Source: an uncultured Verrucomicrobiota bacterium (GTDB lineage: Bacteria > Verrucomicrobiota > Verrucomicrobiia > Limisphaerales > UBA8199). Taken from it: 35,733 bases of DNA. Position numbers and translations under genes: made by a program. The stretch's first letter is position 1, and the number at the start of each line of letters is the position of its first letter. Location: positions 1-35,733 of the forward strand of contig CAIQQM010000170.1 of the NCBI GenBank assembly GCA_903873945.1, in the 5' to 3' direction. The notes under the pieces were generated by a model, which saw nothing but the letters and a program-made list of their open reading frames with translations, made no database searches and was not told the DNA's origin. This document shows positions 16,683 to 24,876 of this stretch, in pieces.

Positions 16683-17809
16683 GGCTGGTAATTATTTACA
16701 GTTTCGATCACCGCATCAATTTGCCCTTGCGTCATCACCGGGCTGATCGGCAGGGAAAGCGCCGTACGATGTATCTTTTCCGTGACGGGCAATGAAAGTT
16801 TTCCCAGTTCTGCACGGTAACAATCCTGCTGATGCGGTGGAACGGGATAATGAATCACTGTCTGTATGCCTGCCGCCGCAAGGTGTTTTTGAAATCCGTC
16901 CCGGTCATTTGTGCGCGCAACAAAGAGATGCCAGACATGAGTTTCTTCAGGCCCGCGCACAATCGGCAAACGCACATGGCTGTTGGATATTTTTGAGCAA
17001 TACTGCGCCGCAATGCGACGGCGTATCGCATTGTCGTTATCAAGGTGCGGCAGCTTAACCCGGAGCATGGCAGCCTGCATCTCATCCATCCGGTCGTTTG
17101 GGCCCCGGTAAAAGTTGCGGTATTTCTGATGCGAACCGCAGTTGCGCAATGCCCGAAGCGTCTCAGCCAGTTTTGGGTCGCGACAAGTCAGCGCTCCGGC
17201 ATCGCCGAGCGCGCCAAGATTTTTCCCCGGATAAAAACTGAAGCCTGCCGCATCGCCCCAGGCTCCCGCCTTGATGCCGTTGAGACAAGCGCCATGAGCT
17301 TGCGCCGCATCTTCCAGCAAAAGCAATCCGCGGCTTTGGCACAACTCAGCAATGGCTGGCATATCTGCCAACTGGCCGTATAGATGGACGGCTAGAACCG
17401 CTTTAATATTCGGCGCTAAAATGGATTCCAGCTTGGCGGCTCCCAAATTAAAAGTGTCTGCCTCTGGTTCGACCAGAACAGGCTGGAGATTGTTTTCAGT
17501 AATGGCCAGTATTGAGGCAATGCAGGTGTTGGCCGGCACCGCCACGCCATCGCCGTCACGCAACCGCCCCACTTCTTTCCAGGCACGCAACGCAAGGGTT
17601 AAAGCGGAAAGACCATTGGAAGTTCCTACGCAATGTGGACAGCCGACCCAAGTGGCAAACTCGGTCTCGAAGGCCTTTAACTCCTCGCTGAGAATATACC
17701 AGCCAGATTCAATAACCCGGGCGGCAGCCGTTTTGAGTTCGGCGGCATGGCGCGCATTGATGGCGCGCAAATCAAGAAACGGGACTTTTGCAGGTGTAAA
17801 AGCTGGCAT
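16679..17809 (-). CDS. DegT/DnrJ/EryC1/StrS aminotransferase (FdtB/QdtB-like sugar transaminase)
   Basis: A 376-residue PLP enzyme that transfers an amino group to a nucleotide-linked keto-sugar. Diagnostic blocks are '[18 protein letters not shown]', '[19 protein letters not shown]', '[16 protein letters not shown]', '[13 protein letters not shown]' (Asp binding the PLP pyridine nitrogen) and '[19 protein letters not shown]' with Schiff-base Lys196. '[20 protein letters not shown]' and '[18 protein letters not shown]' are also typical. Together with the 3,4-ketoisomerase 14 bp upstream, it suggests synthesis of a dTDP-3-amino-3,6-dideoxyhexose such as Fuc3N or Qui3N. The glucose-1-phosphate thymidylyltransferase and 4,6-dehydratase that make the precursor are not in the window. 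Stereochemistry of the product cannot be decided from sequence reading. Confidence 0.93.
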   Translation of the reverse strand: MPAFTPAKVPFLDLRAINARHAAELKTAAARVIESGWYILSEELKAFETEFATWVGCPHCVGTSNGLSALTLALRAWKEVGRLRDGDGVAVPANTCIASILAITENNLQPVLVEPEADTFNLGAAKLESILAPNIKAVLAVHLYGQLADMPAIAELCQSRGLLLLEDAAQAHGACLNGIKAGAWGDAAGFSFYPGKNLGALGDAGALTCRDPKLAETLRALRNCGSHQKYRNFYRGPNDRMDEMQAAMLRVKLPHLDNDNAIRRRIAAQYCSKISNSHVRLPIVRGPEETHVWHLFVARTNDRDGFQKHLAAAGIQTVIHYPVPPHQQDCYRAELGKLSLPVTEKIHRTALSLPISPVMTQGQIDAVIETVNNYQP

Positions 17810-17823
17810 TGCAAAATCTATTT

Positions 17824-18261
17824 TTAAACGGAGGGCAGTGCTTTTATGAAGTCGTCATAATTTCGGTAGTAGTCCGACTCGTCATACAAGTTTGAGCCAA
17901 GCACCAAACACACCGCGCCGGACGAAAAATTGTTCATCTCGCGCCAGATCATCGGGCAGACATACAAGCCATAGTAAGAGCGGTTGAGGTGCATCCGTTT
18001 TTTTTGTCGGCCATCGTCCAACACGACGTCGAAACTGCCAGCCATGGCGATGATGAATTCGCGCAAATTTTTGTGTGCATGCCCACCGCGTTCCGCCCCG
18101 CCCGGCACATCATAAAGATAATAAACCCGCTTGATTTCAAATGGCACATGGCGTCCGCCTTCGATGAAAGTCAAGCTGCCTCGCGGGTCGTTGATCTTGG
18201 GCAGGTCAATGAGCCTGCAGTCGTTGGTGACAAGAAATTGCTTTTTGGCGCCCCTCGACAT
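17824..18261 (-). CDS. FdtA/QdtA-like dTDP-4-oxo-6-deoxyglucose 3,4-ketoisomerase (cupin)
   Basis: About 145 residues, the usual size of sugar 3,4-ketoisomerases. After a short N-terminal extension the sequence follows the family: '[20 protein letters not shown]', '[20 protein letters not shown]', '[20 protein letters not shown]' with the active-site His pair, 'VVLDDG', '[20 protein letters not shown]' and '[10 protein letters not shown]'. It moves the keto group from C4 to C3 of a dTDP-sugar, preparing it for the adjacent transaminase. The only in-frame ATG before the family core is at 18261; the ORF-track start at 18312 adds repeat-derived residues. That ATG and the first ~10 codons lie inside a ~49-bp repeat also present at 15193-15240, so the 5' end of the gene appears to be repeat-derived. 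No clear ribosome binding site precedes it. Confidence 0.92.
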   Translation of the reverse strand: MSRGAKKQFLVTNDCRLIDLPKINDPRGSLTFIEGGRHVPFEIKRVYYLYDVPGGAERGGHAHKNLREFIIAMAGSFDVVLDDGRQKKRMHLNRSYYGLYVCPMIWREMNNFSSGAVCLVLGSNLYDESDYYRNYDDFIKALPSV

Positions 18262-18281
18262 TGTGCGGTGCGCGGGTGAGG
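18233..18281 (-). repeat. cassette-flanking direct repeat, copy 2 (contains the fdtA-like start codon)
   Basis: Aligned with 15193-15240: AGAAATTGCTTTTTGGCGCC, then CTCGACATTGTGCGGTGCG and GGGTGAGG, with about five differences. Similarity may continue weakly to an AACCGGGCGG motif near 18330 (compare AACCGGGCGG near 15270). The ATG of the ketoisomerase gene is inside the repeat. Confidence 0.75.
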
Positions 18282-18776
18282 GAGAATTGGTTTTCGCTCT
18301 CAGCCCTTGCAACGCTAATCCTGCGAAACCGGGCGGAGAGCGTCAACAGAGGATTTTGTCAGTTTTCTGGCGGTTCTGGCTTCACACCAATGGCGTTGGT
18401 GGTTGGCAGGGGGTGAGCGGTAATCGATTGCGAGAGGGCGATCCGGCAGGTGAATTTAAGCGAGGTGCGCATTTTTGTGGCGGCAGGCATCCTTGCCGCC
18501 CGGCCTTCAGTCCAATTCTCACCAGGGTTCCGCCTCTGGATCAGTTTCCTCAATCCGTGTTTAATCCGTGGCCAAATCCCCTTTTTCCATCTGTGCAATC
18601 TGTGGCTAAATTCCCGTTCTACATCTGTGGTCAGGCCCTCTGGCTTCAATCCGCATTCCGCAATCCGCAATCCGAAATAGAAGATTCCGCGTTCAATCCG
18701 TGGCCCAATCCCCTTTTCCCATCTGTGGCTATCCCGTCCGCTTTTACCGCTTGCCGAATCCCGCTGTCAAACAGTG
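18282..18776. other. repeat-filled gap between pilP-like gene and sugar cassette
   Basis: About 500 bp without a credible gene. It contains a hairpin GGCGGCA-ggcatcct-TGCCGCC at 18479-18500. No T-run follows it on the minus strand, so it does not look like a terminator. From ~18560 there is a run of dispersed modules based on ATCTGTGG and ATCCGCAATCCG. ORFs crossing it are repeat translations. Confidence 0.6.
18598..18712 (+). repeat. dispersed intergenic repeat, module 2, copy A
   Basis: It has the order ATCTGTGGCTAAATTCCCGT, ACATCTGTGGTCAGGCCCTC, TGGCTTCAATCCGC, a short tandem ATCCGCAATCCG tract, then GAAATAGAAGATTCC and GTTCAATCCGTGG. Closely related copies are at 27441-27530 and 28871-28980. 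Confidence 0.8.
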
Positions 18777-19298
18777 TCAGACTCCCGAGCGCAAATGCAG
18801 CTCGCGCTGTTCGGCGCCAATCTGGATGATGACGGTGTCGGTCTTGATCTCGAGACAGCGTATGCGCACCCGTCCGGTGCTCGTGGTCACCTCGCCCTGT
18901 TCCCCCGCTTCGAACGTCCGGTTGTTGATAATCGCCAGGCGATGAGCATGCGTTCCGGAAAACCCTTTGAGTTGCAAGTCCCCGGCGGAGCCGGCGGCGG
19001 CCTGGGCGTTGGTGGCAACCACGGTGGAGTTGTAAACGCGGGTTGATTTGGGGAAAAACGGGTCTTTGCCCTCCTGGGGAGTGCGGGGCAGGTCGAACAC
19101 GGACTTTGGAATCTCAATCTCTTTTGACGCGGCATTCGTGGCGGTGGTCGGGGAGCCGGTCGCGCGCGGACGCGCATTGGTCGGTGGCTTGGCGGCAGGA
19201 AGCGCCAAGGTCATGCCGCACAGCGCGACCGCGAACAGCAGGAGCCGGCAACGAGGCAAAGAGAAACGCGGCAGCATAAATGGCTTTGGACAGTTCAC
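18777..19298 (-). CDS. PilP-like periplasmic protein
   Basis: A 173-residue exported protein in the position of pilP, directly after PilM-, PilN- and PilO-like genes. The N-terminus has a signal peptide ('CRLLLFAVALCGMTLALPAA'), then a flexible Pro/Thr/Ala-rich linker, then a small beta domain ('LQLKGFSGTHAHRLAIINN', 'EQGEVTTSTGRVRIRCLEI', 'TVIIQIGAEQRELHL') of the kind seen in PilP and GspC homology regions. Such proteins connect the PilN/PilO inner-membrane complex with the secretin. The ORF starts with GTG at 19298, overlapping the upstream TGA by four bases (GTGA); ATG at 19277 is an alternative start. Identity is supported mainly by order and architecture, since the family is weakly conserved. 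Confidence 0.75.
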   Translation of the reverse strand: MNCPKPFMLPRFSLPRCRLLLFAVALCGMTLALPAAKPPTNARPRATGSPTTATNAASKEIEIPKSVFDLPRTPQEGKDPFFPKSTRVYNSTVVATNAQAAAGSAGDLQLKGFSGTHAHRLAIINNRTFEAGEQGEVTTSTGRVRIRCLEIKTDTVIIQIGAEQRELHLRSGV

Positions 19299-19882
19299 GA
19301 AGAATTGGGTTTGACGAGAGTGACAAGCTCCATTTTGAAGGAAATCGTTTCGTGATCTTCGCTGGCAGGCCCCGCGTTCAAATCCAGGTTAAGGTTCAGC
19401 ACCTGGAAATGGGGAAACTGATTCTCAAGGTCGGCGATGAATTTGCCGAGATCGTGAAAGTGAGCGGTGCCCGCGATCGGCAACGTGGCCTGCTTGTAAG
19501 GAAATGCGGGAAGCAGGGTCACGTCCGTGGCGGCGCCGAAGAGGCCGAATTGAGGCACGTCCACCTTGTAGCCGGCCTTGAATGGGCGGAGGGTGTTGAT
19601 GACCCAGGAATACATATCCCCCGACGCGATGTCCGCTTCCTGGCTGGCGAGGGCTTTTTTGGATTCGGCCAGCCGGGCGGCGATCTGGGCCGCATGTTTG
19701 ACCGCGTTTTGCACCTGGGCCAATTCGGTTTCCGCCCGCAGCCGCCGCGCCGCGAGGTGTGCGAGATTTTGGTACTGGCGCTTGATCAATCCAAAGCCCA
19801 GGCCGGCTGTGATGAACACCGTGAGCATGACAACCAGGATAAGCTGGTCCCGTTTCTCTTTTGATAGCTTGCTCAGTTTCAT
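19295..19882 (-). CDS. PilO-like inner-membrane assembly protein
   Basis: About 195 residues with one N-terminal transmembrane helix ('LILVVMLTVFITAGLGFGLI') preceded by a basic Lys-rich cytoplasmic tail. A coiled-coil stretch ('RRLRAETELAQVQNAVKH...') and a small C-terminal alpha/beta domain ('GTAHFHDLGKFIADLENQFP') follow. This is the standard PilO/GspM layout, and it sits between PilN- and PilP-like genes. I chose the ATG at 19882 (MKLSKLSKEK), which overlaps the PilN stop as ATGA, rather than the ORF-track start 24 bases earlier. The protein would pair with PilN in the periplasm to align the inner-membrane platform with the secretin. Family identity is inferred from topology and gene order. 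Confidence 0.82.
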   Translation of the reverse strand: MKLSKLSKEKRDQLILVVMLTVFITAGLGFGLIKRQYQNLAHLAARRLRAETELAQVQNAVKHAAQIAARLAESKKALASQEADIASGDMYSWVINTLRPFKAGYKVDVPQFGLFGAATDVTLLPAFPYKQATLPIAGTAHFHDLGKFIADLENQFPHFQVLNLNLDLNAGPASEDHETISFKMELVTLVKPNSS

Positions 19883-20556
19883 CGCGTTATCTGCGGATAC
19901 CGGCATTCGATCGTAAAAAGCACGGAGACGCTTCCATTGCCGGGTGAAAGTTGCGGGGCGGACAGGTTCTTCAGGGTGATGCCATTCGTCTTGGCCAGCA
20001 TCTTTTGAAAATACGGGTTGGTAGCCAAAGCCTGCTTGAATTTGCCGATCTGGTCGCCCGGATTAGGCGAGGAATCGCTGGCTTCCAGGGTAAGCACGAT
20101 GTGTTCGGTGGCGGTCGCCGGTTTCCCCGGGAAAATGACATTATCGTCGTTGGTGCTGCGCTTGACGAAGGCGGTTTGCGAGTAGGACTGGTCGATCCGG
20201 AGACGGAGCAGCTGCACGTCATCGACGGTCGTGTGCTGCAAGGCATTGAGCAAATTGCCGTACAGCAGGCGGTTGGCGCTCAGTTTTCGCAACTCGCTCA
20301 CCCTTTCTCCGATCTCGAGATTCCTTCGCTGTTCATCCAGCACCTGCTTGTAAGCGTTGGTGCGGGCGTTCATCTGGTTTTCCACCCGGCTCAGGTCACT
20401 GCTCGCGAGGGTGGTCTTGAGCTGGAGAAAGCTGCTCCACACCAGCATGAGGCAAATAATGAGGGTGGCGATCCAAATGGCGCGCTTCACCGGGTCCCGG
20501 CGGCGCATTTCCTCCAGGGCCCGGGCTTCGGCAAGAAGATTTAGACGTATAGGCAT
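19879..20556 (-). CDS. PilN-like inner-membrane assembly protein
   Basis: A 225-residue bitopic protein. The cytoplasmic N-terminus 'MPIRLNLLAEARALEEMRRR' carries the 'xNLL' type motif that PilN uses to dock onto PilM. A transmembrane helix ('AIWIATLIICLMLVWSSFL'), a coiled coil ('VENQMNARTNAYKQVLDEQR') and a ferredoxin-like periplasmic domain follow. The C-terminus reads 'NGSVSVLFTIECRYPQ'. It starts 15 bp after the PilM stop and overlaps PilO by four bases. The arrangement and short cytoplasmic motif support PilN strongly, even though sequence conservation in the periplasmic part is low. Confidence 0.86.
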   Translation of the reverse strand: MPIRLNLLAEARALEEMRRRDPVKRAIWIATLIICLMLVWSSFLQLKTTLASSDLSRVENQMNARTNAYKQVLDEQRRNLEIGERVSELRKLSANRLLYGNLLNALQHTTVDDVQLLRLRIDQSYSQTAFVKRSTNDDNVIFPGKPATATEHIVLTLEASDSSPNPGDQIGKFKQALATNPYFQKMLAKTNGITLKNLSAPQLSPGNGSVSVLFTIECRYPQITR

Positions 20557-20571
20557 ACGGCGAAAGCGGGG

Positions 20572-21648
20572 TCAGAGCGCGGCCATCGCCGCGCCCAAAG
20601 CGACAGTAAGCTGCGTTGCCACCTGTTCAATTTCCGCGGCTTGTTGCGGCGGCAGGGACAGTTGCATGAGGTTGGTCGGGTTCAGCACCTTGCAGTCAAC
20701 CAGCAGCTCGCGCTGCAATATCTGCAGGATCACCGGTGAGCGGGTCGCGCCGCCCGTCATGAAAATCTGGGTTACCGGCCGATCATGCTGGTGTTCGAAA
20801 AAGTCAATCGAGGCCCGCAACTCGCGCCCCAGAGGCACGACCTGGGATTCCAGGTCGTTCAGAATCTCGGCGGGCATCCCTATCTTGATGCCTTCGGCTT
20901 CGGCATAACTGATGTTAAGGGCCGCAACGAGGCTTTGGGTCAATTTGTCGCCGCCAATGTTCACCACCCGGCTCAAGCCCAACTCTCCCCGGTTGAGTAC
21001 GCAGATCGTCGAGTGCCGGAACCCCAGGTCCACCAGCGCAACCACCTCGTTCGCAAATTCCGCCGGCATCGCCCGCTCGAAAGCGTTCACCGGGCCGATG
21101 AGGCCCGGGACGATATAATCCACGACCAGGCCCGCGCTCTTTGCGCCCGCGACAAGATCGTCCACCAGTTGCTTTTTGGCTCCGGTGACGAGGACCGTTT
21201 GCTTTTGCGGGCCTGCCGCGGTGTTCGGCGGCAGTTGAACCGGTTTGGCCTGGGGGTCGGGCGGGATCACGTGGCAATCGTACACATAGCCGGACAGTTC
21301 CTGCTGCAGGTAGGCCCGCGAGTTGTGCTTCAGCACCGCGCGCAGATCGTCATTCTGCAAACGGGGCATCTCGGAGTGGCGCACCAGGGCGTCATCCACC
21401 CCCATGGTCAGGGTCACAAACCTGGTTTTGGCGTTCAGGGCCTGGGTGACGGCTTTCAGGTGTTCCGCCAGCATCTCGGGCGAGAGTGTCTTTTCGAAAA
21501 TGGGGGCGTCCAGCAGCGCATACCCGCATAGGGCAAAACCCTGGCCCAGCCGTTGCAGGTGCACAACCTTGGTGATGCGGCTGCCCAGATCCATTGCCAG
21601 CATCTGGTCGCGTTTCTTTCTTGTCCCGTTGAAAAATGGCAGGGCCAT
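20572..21648 (-). CDS. pilM: PilM-like actin-fold pilus assembly ATPase
   Basis: About 358 residues from the ATG at 21648 (MALPFFNG), which has AGGAAA just upstream; the ORF track starts 39 bases earlier. PilM is a cytoplasmic FtsA/actin-like protein that binds the PilN tail and organises the pilus platform. Visible nucleotide-binding motifs are 'LAMDLGSRITKVVHLQR' (phosphate 1), 'VALVDLGFRHSTICVLNRGE' (phosphate 2) and 'QIFMTGGATRSPVIL' (adenosine). A Pro/Gln-rich insert ('DPQAKPVQLPPNTAAGPQKQ') lies in the middle and is longer than I would expect. It heads the pilM-N-O-P run and follows the hypothetical exported protein by ~60 bp. High confidence. Confidence 0.92.
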   Translation of the reverse strand: MALPFFNGTRKKRDQMLAMDLGSRITKVVHLQRLGQGFALCGYALLDAPIFEKTLSPEMLAEHLKAVTQALNAKTRFVTLTMGVDDALVRHSEMPRLQNDDLRAVLKHNSRAYLQQELSGYVYDCHVIPPDPQAKPVQLPPNTAAGPQKQTVLVTGAKKQLVDDLVAGAKSAGLVVDYIVPGLIGPVNAFERAMPAEFANEVVALVDLGFRHSTICVLNRGELGLSRVVNIGGDKLTQSLVAALNISYAEAEGIKIGMPAEILNDLESQVVPLGRELRASIDFFEHQHDRPVTQIFMTGGATRSPVILQILQRELLVDCKVLNPTNLMQLSLPPQQAAEIEQVATQLTVALGAAMAAL

Positions 21649-21708
21649 GCAATGATTTCCTTTATACAGTCTGTAAAACCAATGCAAGCCGCTTCTTCCG
21701 CAGCCGTC

Positions 21709-22365
21709 TCAGGATTTATCAAAAATCACCGGGAACTGGAGCTTGCCGTTTGCGTCACTGACACGCACACTCTGCAGCAGGATATTCAAGTCCTTCCGGA
21801 CCGACTCGAACAAAGCCGGATCGCTCAACAAACTGAATTCCACAACCCCCGCGCTGGTCACAAGGAACACCGCCCGCCCGCGCCGGACCACCCCCTTTTT
21901 CCCCTTCCAGGTGAAATCAAAAGCCGGGCAAAGCTGCCCCATGGCCGGCTGCGAAAATTCCTCGAGAATCTTCGCGTCCGGATGCTGGCTGAACAGCGTA
22001 TCCCGGCAGGTATCGTGCGTCAGCTCGGTTCCGTTCGACGGCAGCGTGTCCTGGACCCGGAAAATATACGCCTGGCTGCAATCCGTGTTTACGAGCGCCA
22101 CCCGGTCGGGCGCCGTCAGGTCCATCCTCAGGCCGGACAGGATTCGGAAGGCGAACCGGTAGCCGTTTCGGGAGACGCAGGCATAGGTCGCGGATATTTG
22201 GCCCGGCCCGCCCACGGTTTTCACCTCCGCTTTGAACGCCGATGGAACCGTGGCGGCGGGCAAAACCTGGGCCGCGGCGTTGTCAGCGGTCAGGATCGGC
22301 CAGACCCCCAGTCCTATTACGACCAGCGAACCGATGGCTTTAACTATTGTTTGTATAGTTGACAT
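21709..22365 (-). CDS. exported hypothetical protein in the pilus locus
   Basis: A 218-residue protein with no family recognised. It has an N-terminal hydrophobic segment ('AIGSLVVIGLGVWPILTADN') that could be a signal peptide or anchor. The mature part contains four Cys residues ('ATYACVSR', 'NTDCSQAY', 'THDTCRDTLF', 'GQLCPAFDF') that could form two disulfides, and a well-mixed alpha/beta composition. The start ATG lies inside the 3' end of the PilX-like gene (26-bp overlap) and pilM follows closely, so it is part of the operon. By position it could be an accessory periplasmic factor or pilotin-like protein, but nothing in the sequence proves it. Confidence 0.7.
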   Translation of the reverse strand: MSTIQTIVKAIGSLVVIGLGVWPILTADNAAAQVLPAATVPSAFKAEVKTVGGPGQISATYACVSRNGYRFAFRILSGLRMDLTAPDRVALVNTDCSQAYIFRVQDTLPSNGTELTHDTCRDTLFSQHPDAKILEEFSQPAMGQLCPAFDFTWKGKKGVVRRGRAVFLVTSAGVVEFSLLSDPALFESVRKDLNILLQSVRVSDANGKLQFPVIFDKS

Positions 22366-24223
22366 TGTTTGGAGGGGGGACGATCCATTTCTGGCGAATG
22401 ACCACCGGCAGGATCGGCGTGCCGGGCGGCAGTTTTGTGTAAGACAGAAAGTTCAAATCAAAATTGAAATTCCTCTGTTTGGGCACCTGGTAATACGCCG
22501 TCGGGAATTGAAACTGGGTGTTCGCCCGGACGCTGTTGTACAGGTTCACCAGCGAGGTGTTCAACGTCAGCGTGTAGTTCGCCCAGTTCTCCAGCAAACG
22601 CGTGAGATTGTGCGCCCCGCCACTATACTGGCTCGCGGCTGACCCGGTGGAATAGACTACCCCGGCTAAAATGGCGGCGTTGATGGTAGTGTTTGCCGCG
22701 GTCCGGCTGCTGTAAATGCCACCGCTGGCGGAATCCGCCCAGTTAGCCGAGAGAATGGTTATGGCATCTGACACGAGCGAAGCCGGGAACTCGGTCGAGC
22801 TGCCATCCGAGTTGGTGTAGCCCAAACCACCCGCTGCGGTGTTGTAGTTGCCCTTCACATACAGAGGGTTCGGTGTCGCCACCGTAAACCCGGAAGGCTG
22901 GTTCGAGGAAGCGCCCCAATTGATCATGTTCGTCGGAATTACGGACCCGTTCTGAAGCCGCACGGCGGTAAGCTGGCCTGAGCTGTTTGTGCGGTTGTCG
23001 GCGACATAAAGAATATTAGGCGCGCCGGCGCCGGTGCTGGGGTAAACGCCGCTGGTGTTGGGGAACTTTGACGTCACCACCGGGTTGGTGATGAGCCACT
23101 TGTTGTATGCTGCGACATCTATCTGCGTCACCTTGACAAGGTCCCCTTCCCGCATGTCGGTGAATAAATTGGTAACGTTCAGGAAGGGGAAGTTCGTCGT
23201 GATTTGCACGTAGTTGCTGGCGTAGAGGTTGGTCGGGTAGTAGGTGGCCAAAATGTTGGTTGGCGTGTCGGTCGGAGAGACCTTGATCATCGCGGTCACA
23301 GTCGTGTTGCTCACCAGCAGCACAACGTCAGCCTCATTGTAGTAGCGCACCGCCCCCAGCGAGTTGGTCGGGGATTCGCCCACGGGCGGCATGTTGATGA
23401 TCTCGCGCACTGAATCCGGAGTGTTGTAAGCGGCGTTGGTCCCGATGGGCAGCGCAAGGGCGTTGGCGATAACCGCATAAGGCGGGATGCCGTTGTACGT
23501 GGTCGTGCTGGTGAATTGCGACTGCGCCCAGCCCGCCCATGGCGGGTTCGTGACGCTGCCTGTGGCGGTAACCGTGTTGTTGAAGATCAAAGGGTTCGAA
23601 GAGCCGACAAAAATGTTGCTGTTGGCGTGAACGCGGCCGGCGATGGTCAGGGGGGCGCAGGTCGTGAATTCCAAAAGGCTGTTATAGAAAATGGCAAACT
23701 GAAACACGGGAATAAGCGCGAGTTGAACCTCCTGCTGCACCGCGTTGGTGATTCTATTAAGAGAGGGTTTCTGACTCACATTCGAAACCACGCGGTAGGT
23801 GTTGGTCCAGCCGTTCAGGCCTATGAATTGAGATGATAACGGGCCGAATCCCGTCGAGTAAACGCACTGAACATACGTTTGGTTAAGATTTCCCTGCCCG
23901 TCGCTGAACTGGAATTGGCCCCAATAGGAATCCTCGCTGCTGGTGGGCACGTCCGTCAAGTAGCTCGAAAGATTGTTGGAGACGGCCGCGAGCTGGCCGA
24001 CCGCGAAGTCATATTTCATTCGCGCCAGAACTTTTTCCGTCGCCGCTTCGGCGGCGTAAAGCCCCGTGACATACTGGTTATTCCGGTTGTTCAGGTTGGT
24101 GGTGCTGGCCGTGCGGCTGATGGTCGCCGCCAGAATGACGAGCGTGAACGTGGCGATCATCAGCACCATCAGCAACGCATAGCCGCGATGACACTGGTTT
24201 GGAAAGGACAGCTTGATTTTCAT
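22340..24223 (-). CDS. large PilX/GspK-like prepilin-type protein
   Basis: A 627-residue protein with a prepilin-like N-terminus: 'QCHRGYALLMVLMIATFTLV', a basic leader ending in Gly followed by an aromatic residue and a long hydrophobic helix. It lacks the Glu at +5 found in major pilins, as expected for PilX/GspK-type tip subunits. The helix continues as 'AATEKVLARMKYDF'. The remainder is a very large Asn/Thr/Ser-rich domain, much longer than the ~150-200 residues of PilX and the ~300 of GspK. It overlaps the PilW-like gene by ATGA and is followed by the exported hypothetical protein. I infer a tip or minor (pseudo)pilin with an enlarged surface domain, possibly an adhesin. Confidence 0.82.
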   Translation of the reverse strand: MKIKLSFPNQCHRGYALLMVLMIATFTLVILAATISRTASTTNLNNRNNQYVTGLYAAEAATEKVLARMKYDFAVGQLAAVSNNLSSYLTDVPTSSEDSYWGQFQFSDGQGNLNQTYVQCVYSTGFGPLSSQFIGLNGWTNTYRVVSNVSQKPSLNRITNAVQQEVQLALIPVFQFAIFYNSLLEFTTCAPLTIAGRVHANSNIFVGSSNPLIFNNTVTATGSVTNPPWAGWAQSQFTSTTTYNGIPPYAVIANALALPIGTNAAYNTPDSVREIINMPPVGESPTNSLGAVRYYNEADVVLLVSNTTVTAMIKVSPTDTPTNILATYYPTNLYASNYVQITTNFPFLNVTNLFTDMREGDLVKVTQIDVAAYNKWLITNPVVTSKFPNTSGVYPSTGAGAPNILYVADNRTNSSGQLTAVRLQNGSVIPTNMINWGASSNQPSGFTVATPNPLYVKGNYNTAAGGLGYTNSDGSSTEFPASLVSDAITILSANWADSASGGIYSSRTAANTTINAAILAGVVYSTGSAASQYSGGAHNLTRLLENWANYTLTLNTSLVNLYNSVRANTQFQFPTAYYQVPKQRNFNFDLNFLSYTKLPPGTPILPVVIRQKWIVPPPNNVNYTNNS

Positions 24224-24876
24224 GGGAAGGCGGCGTTGTGGGACGAAACTTTGAACTGGATTCGATAGTAATTGTAATAATTGCCGGGACCGACCTTTGT
24301 CAGCGGATACTGATACTGCGCAAATTCCATCGTCGTCACGATCACATACTTAAAAAGCCAGTCGGTCGCCAGGTTCCCCTGGTAGTCCTCGGCGCGAAAA
24401 GTCATGCTGCTACTTGTGGTATTGGTCAGGCTGCTCGCGATGATCGACGGTTGCGTGGATCCGCTGACCATCCGGCACAGCCAGGCGTTGTTGGTGTCGA
24501 ACCAGTACCGCACGTCGTAGCTGGTGGGATTGGTGTAGGACGTATAGGAGATTTGCAGGGAGTTCCCCACCTGGCTCGTATTCGTCGTGCACTGGGTGAA
24601 GTTATTCGTGCTGCCAGTGCCGATTTTCCAGACCATTGCCCCGCGGATGTCCGAGGCCAGTTTGTCGAAACCCATTCTTGATTTGTCGCTTGCCCCCAGC
24701 TTGCTGTTCACCAGCTCGTCATAACGCATCCCGAACATCTGCACTCCCACCATCCCGAGCATGACCACCGTGAAAATGGTCAGCGCCACCATCATCTCCG
24801 CCAGGGTAAATGCCCGGACCTCCCGCATTCTCCGGGTCCCGCCGTTGTCCTGACCGCAAGCGTGAAGAACTTTCAT
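24220..24876 (-). CDS. PilW/GspJ-like minor prepilin
   Basis: About 218 residues from the ATG at 24876, which overlaps the upstream stop as ATGA. The ORF track extends 228 bases upstream but that part is an antisense-like out-of-frame translation of the previous gene. The N-terminus is 'MREVRAFTLAEMMVALTIFT', a class III signal peptide cut before Phe with Glu at +5. The residue before the cut is Ala rather than the usual Gly. The mature domain is Thr/Ser/Asn-rich with 'DKSRMGFDKLASDIRGAM', resembling the PilW/GspJ region after the helix. It would be processed by a prepilin peptidase and join the initiating tip complex with the PilV- and PilX-like proteins. Confidence 0.87.
   Translation of the reverse strand: MKVLHACGQDNGGTRRMREVRAFTLAEMMVALTIFTVVMLGMVGVQMFGMRYDELVNSKLGASDKSRMGFDKLASDIRGAMVWKIGTGSTNNFTQCTTNTSQVGNSLQISYTSYTNPTSYDVRYWFDTNNAWLCRMVSGSTQPSIIASSLTNTTSSSMTFRAEDYQGNLATDWLFKYVIVTTMEFAQYQYPLTKVGPGNYYNYYRIQFKVSSHNAAFP

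Noticed and set aside
18479-18500. GGCGGCA...TGCCGCC hairpin as a rho-independent terminator for the pil operon
   Set aside because: No T-run follows it on the minus strand and similar hairpins occur in other dispersed repeats.
18650-18680. ATCCGCAATCCGCAATCCG tandem tract as a possible CRISPR
   Set aside because: The units are only ~7 bp with no spacers and the tract recurs inside a larger dispersed module at several loci.
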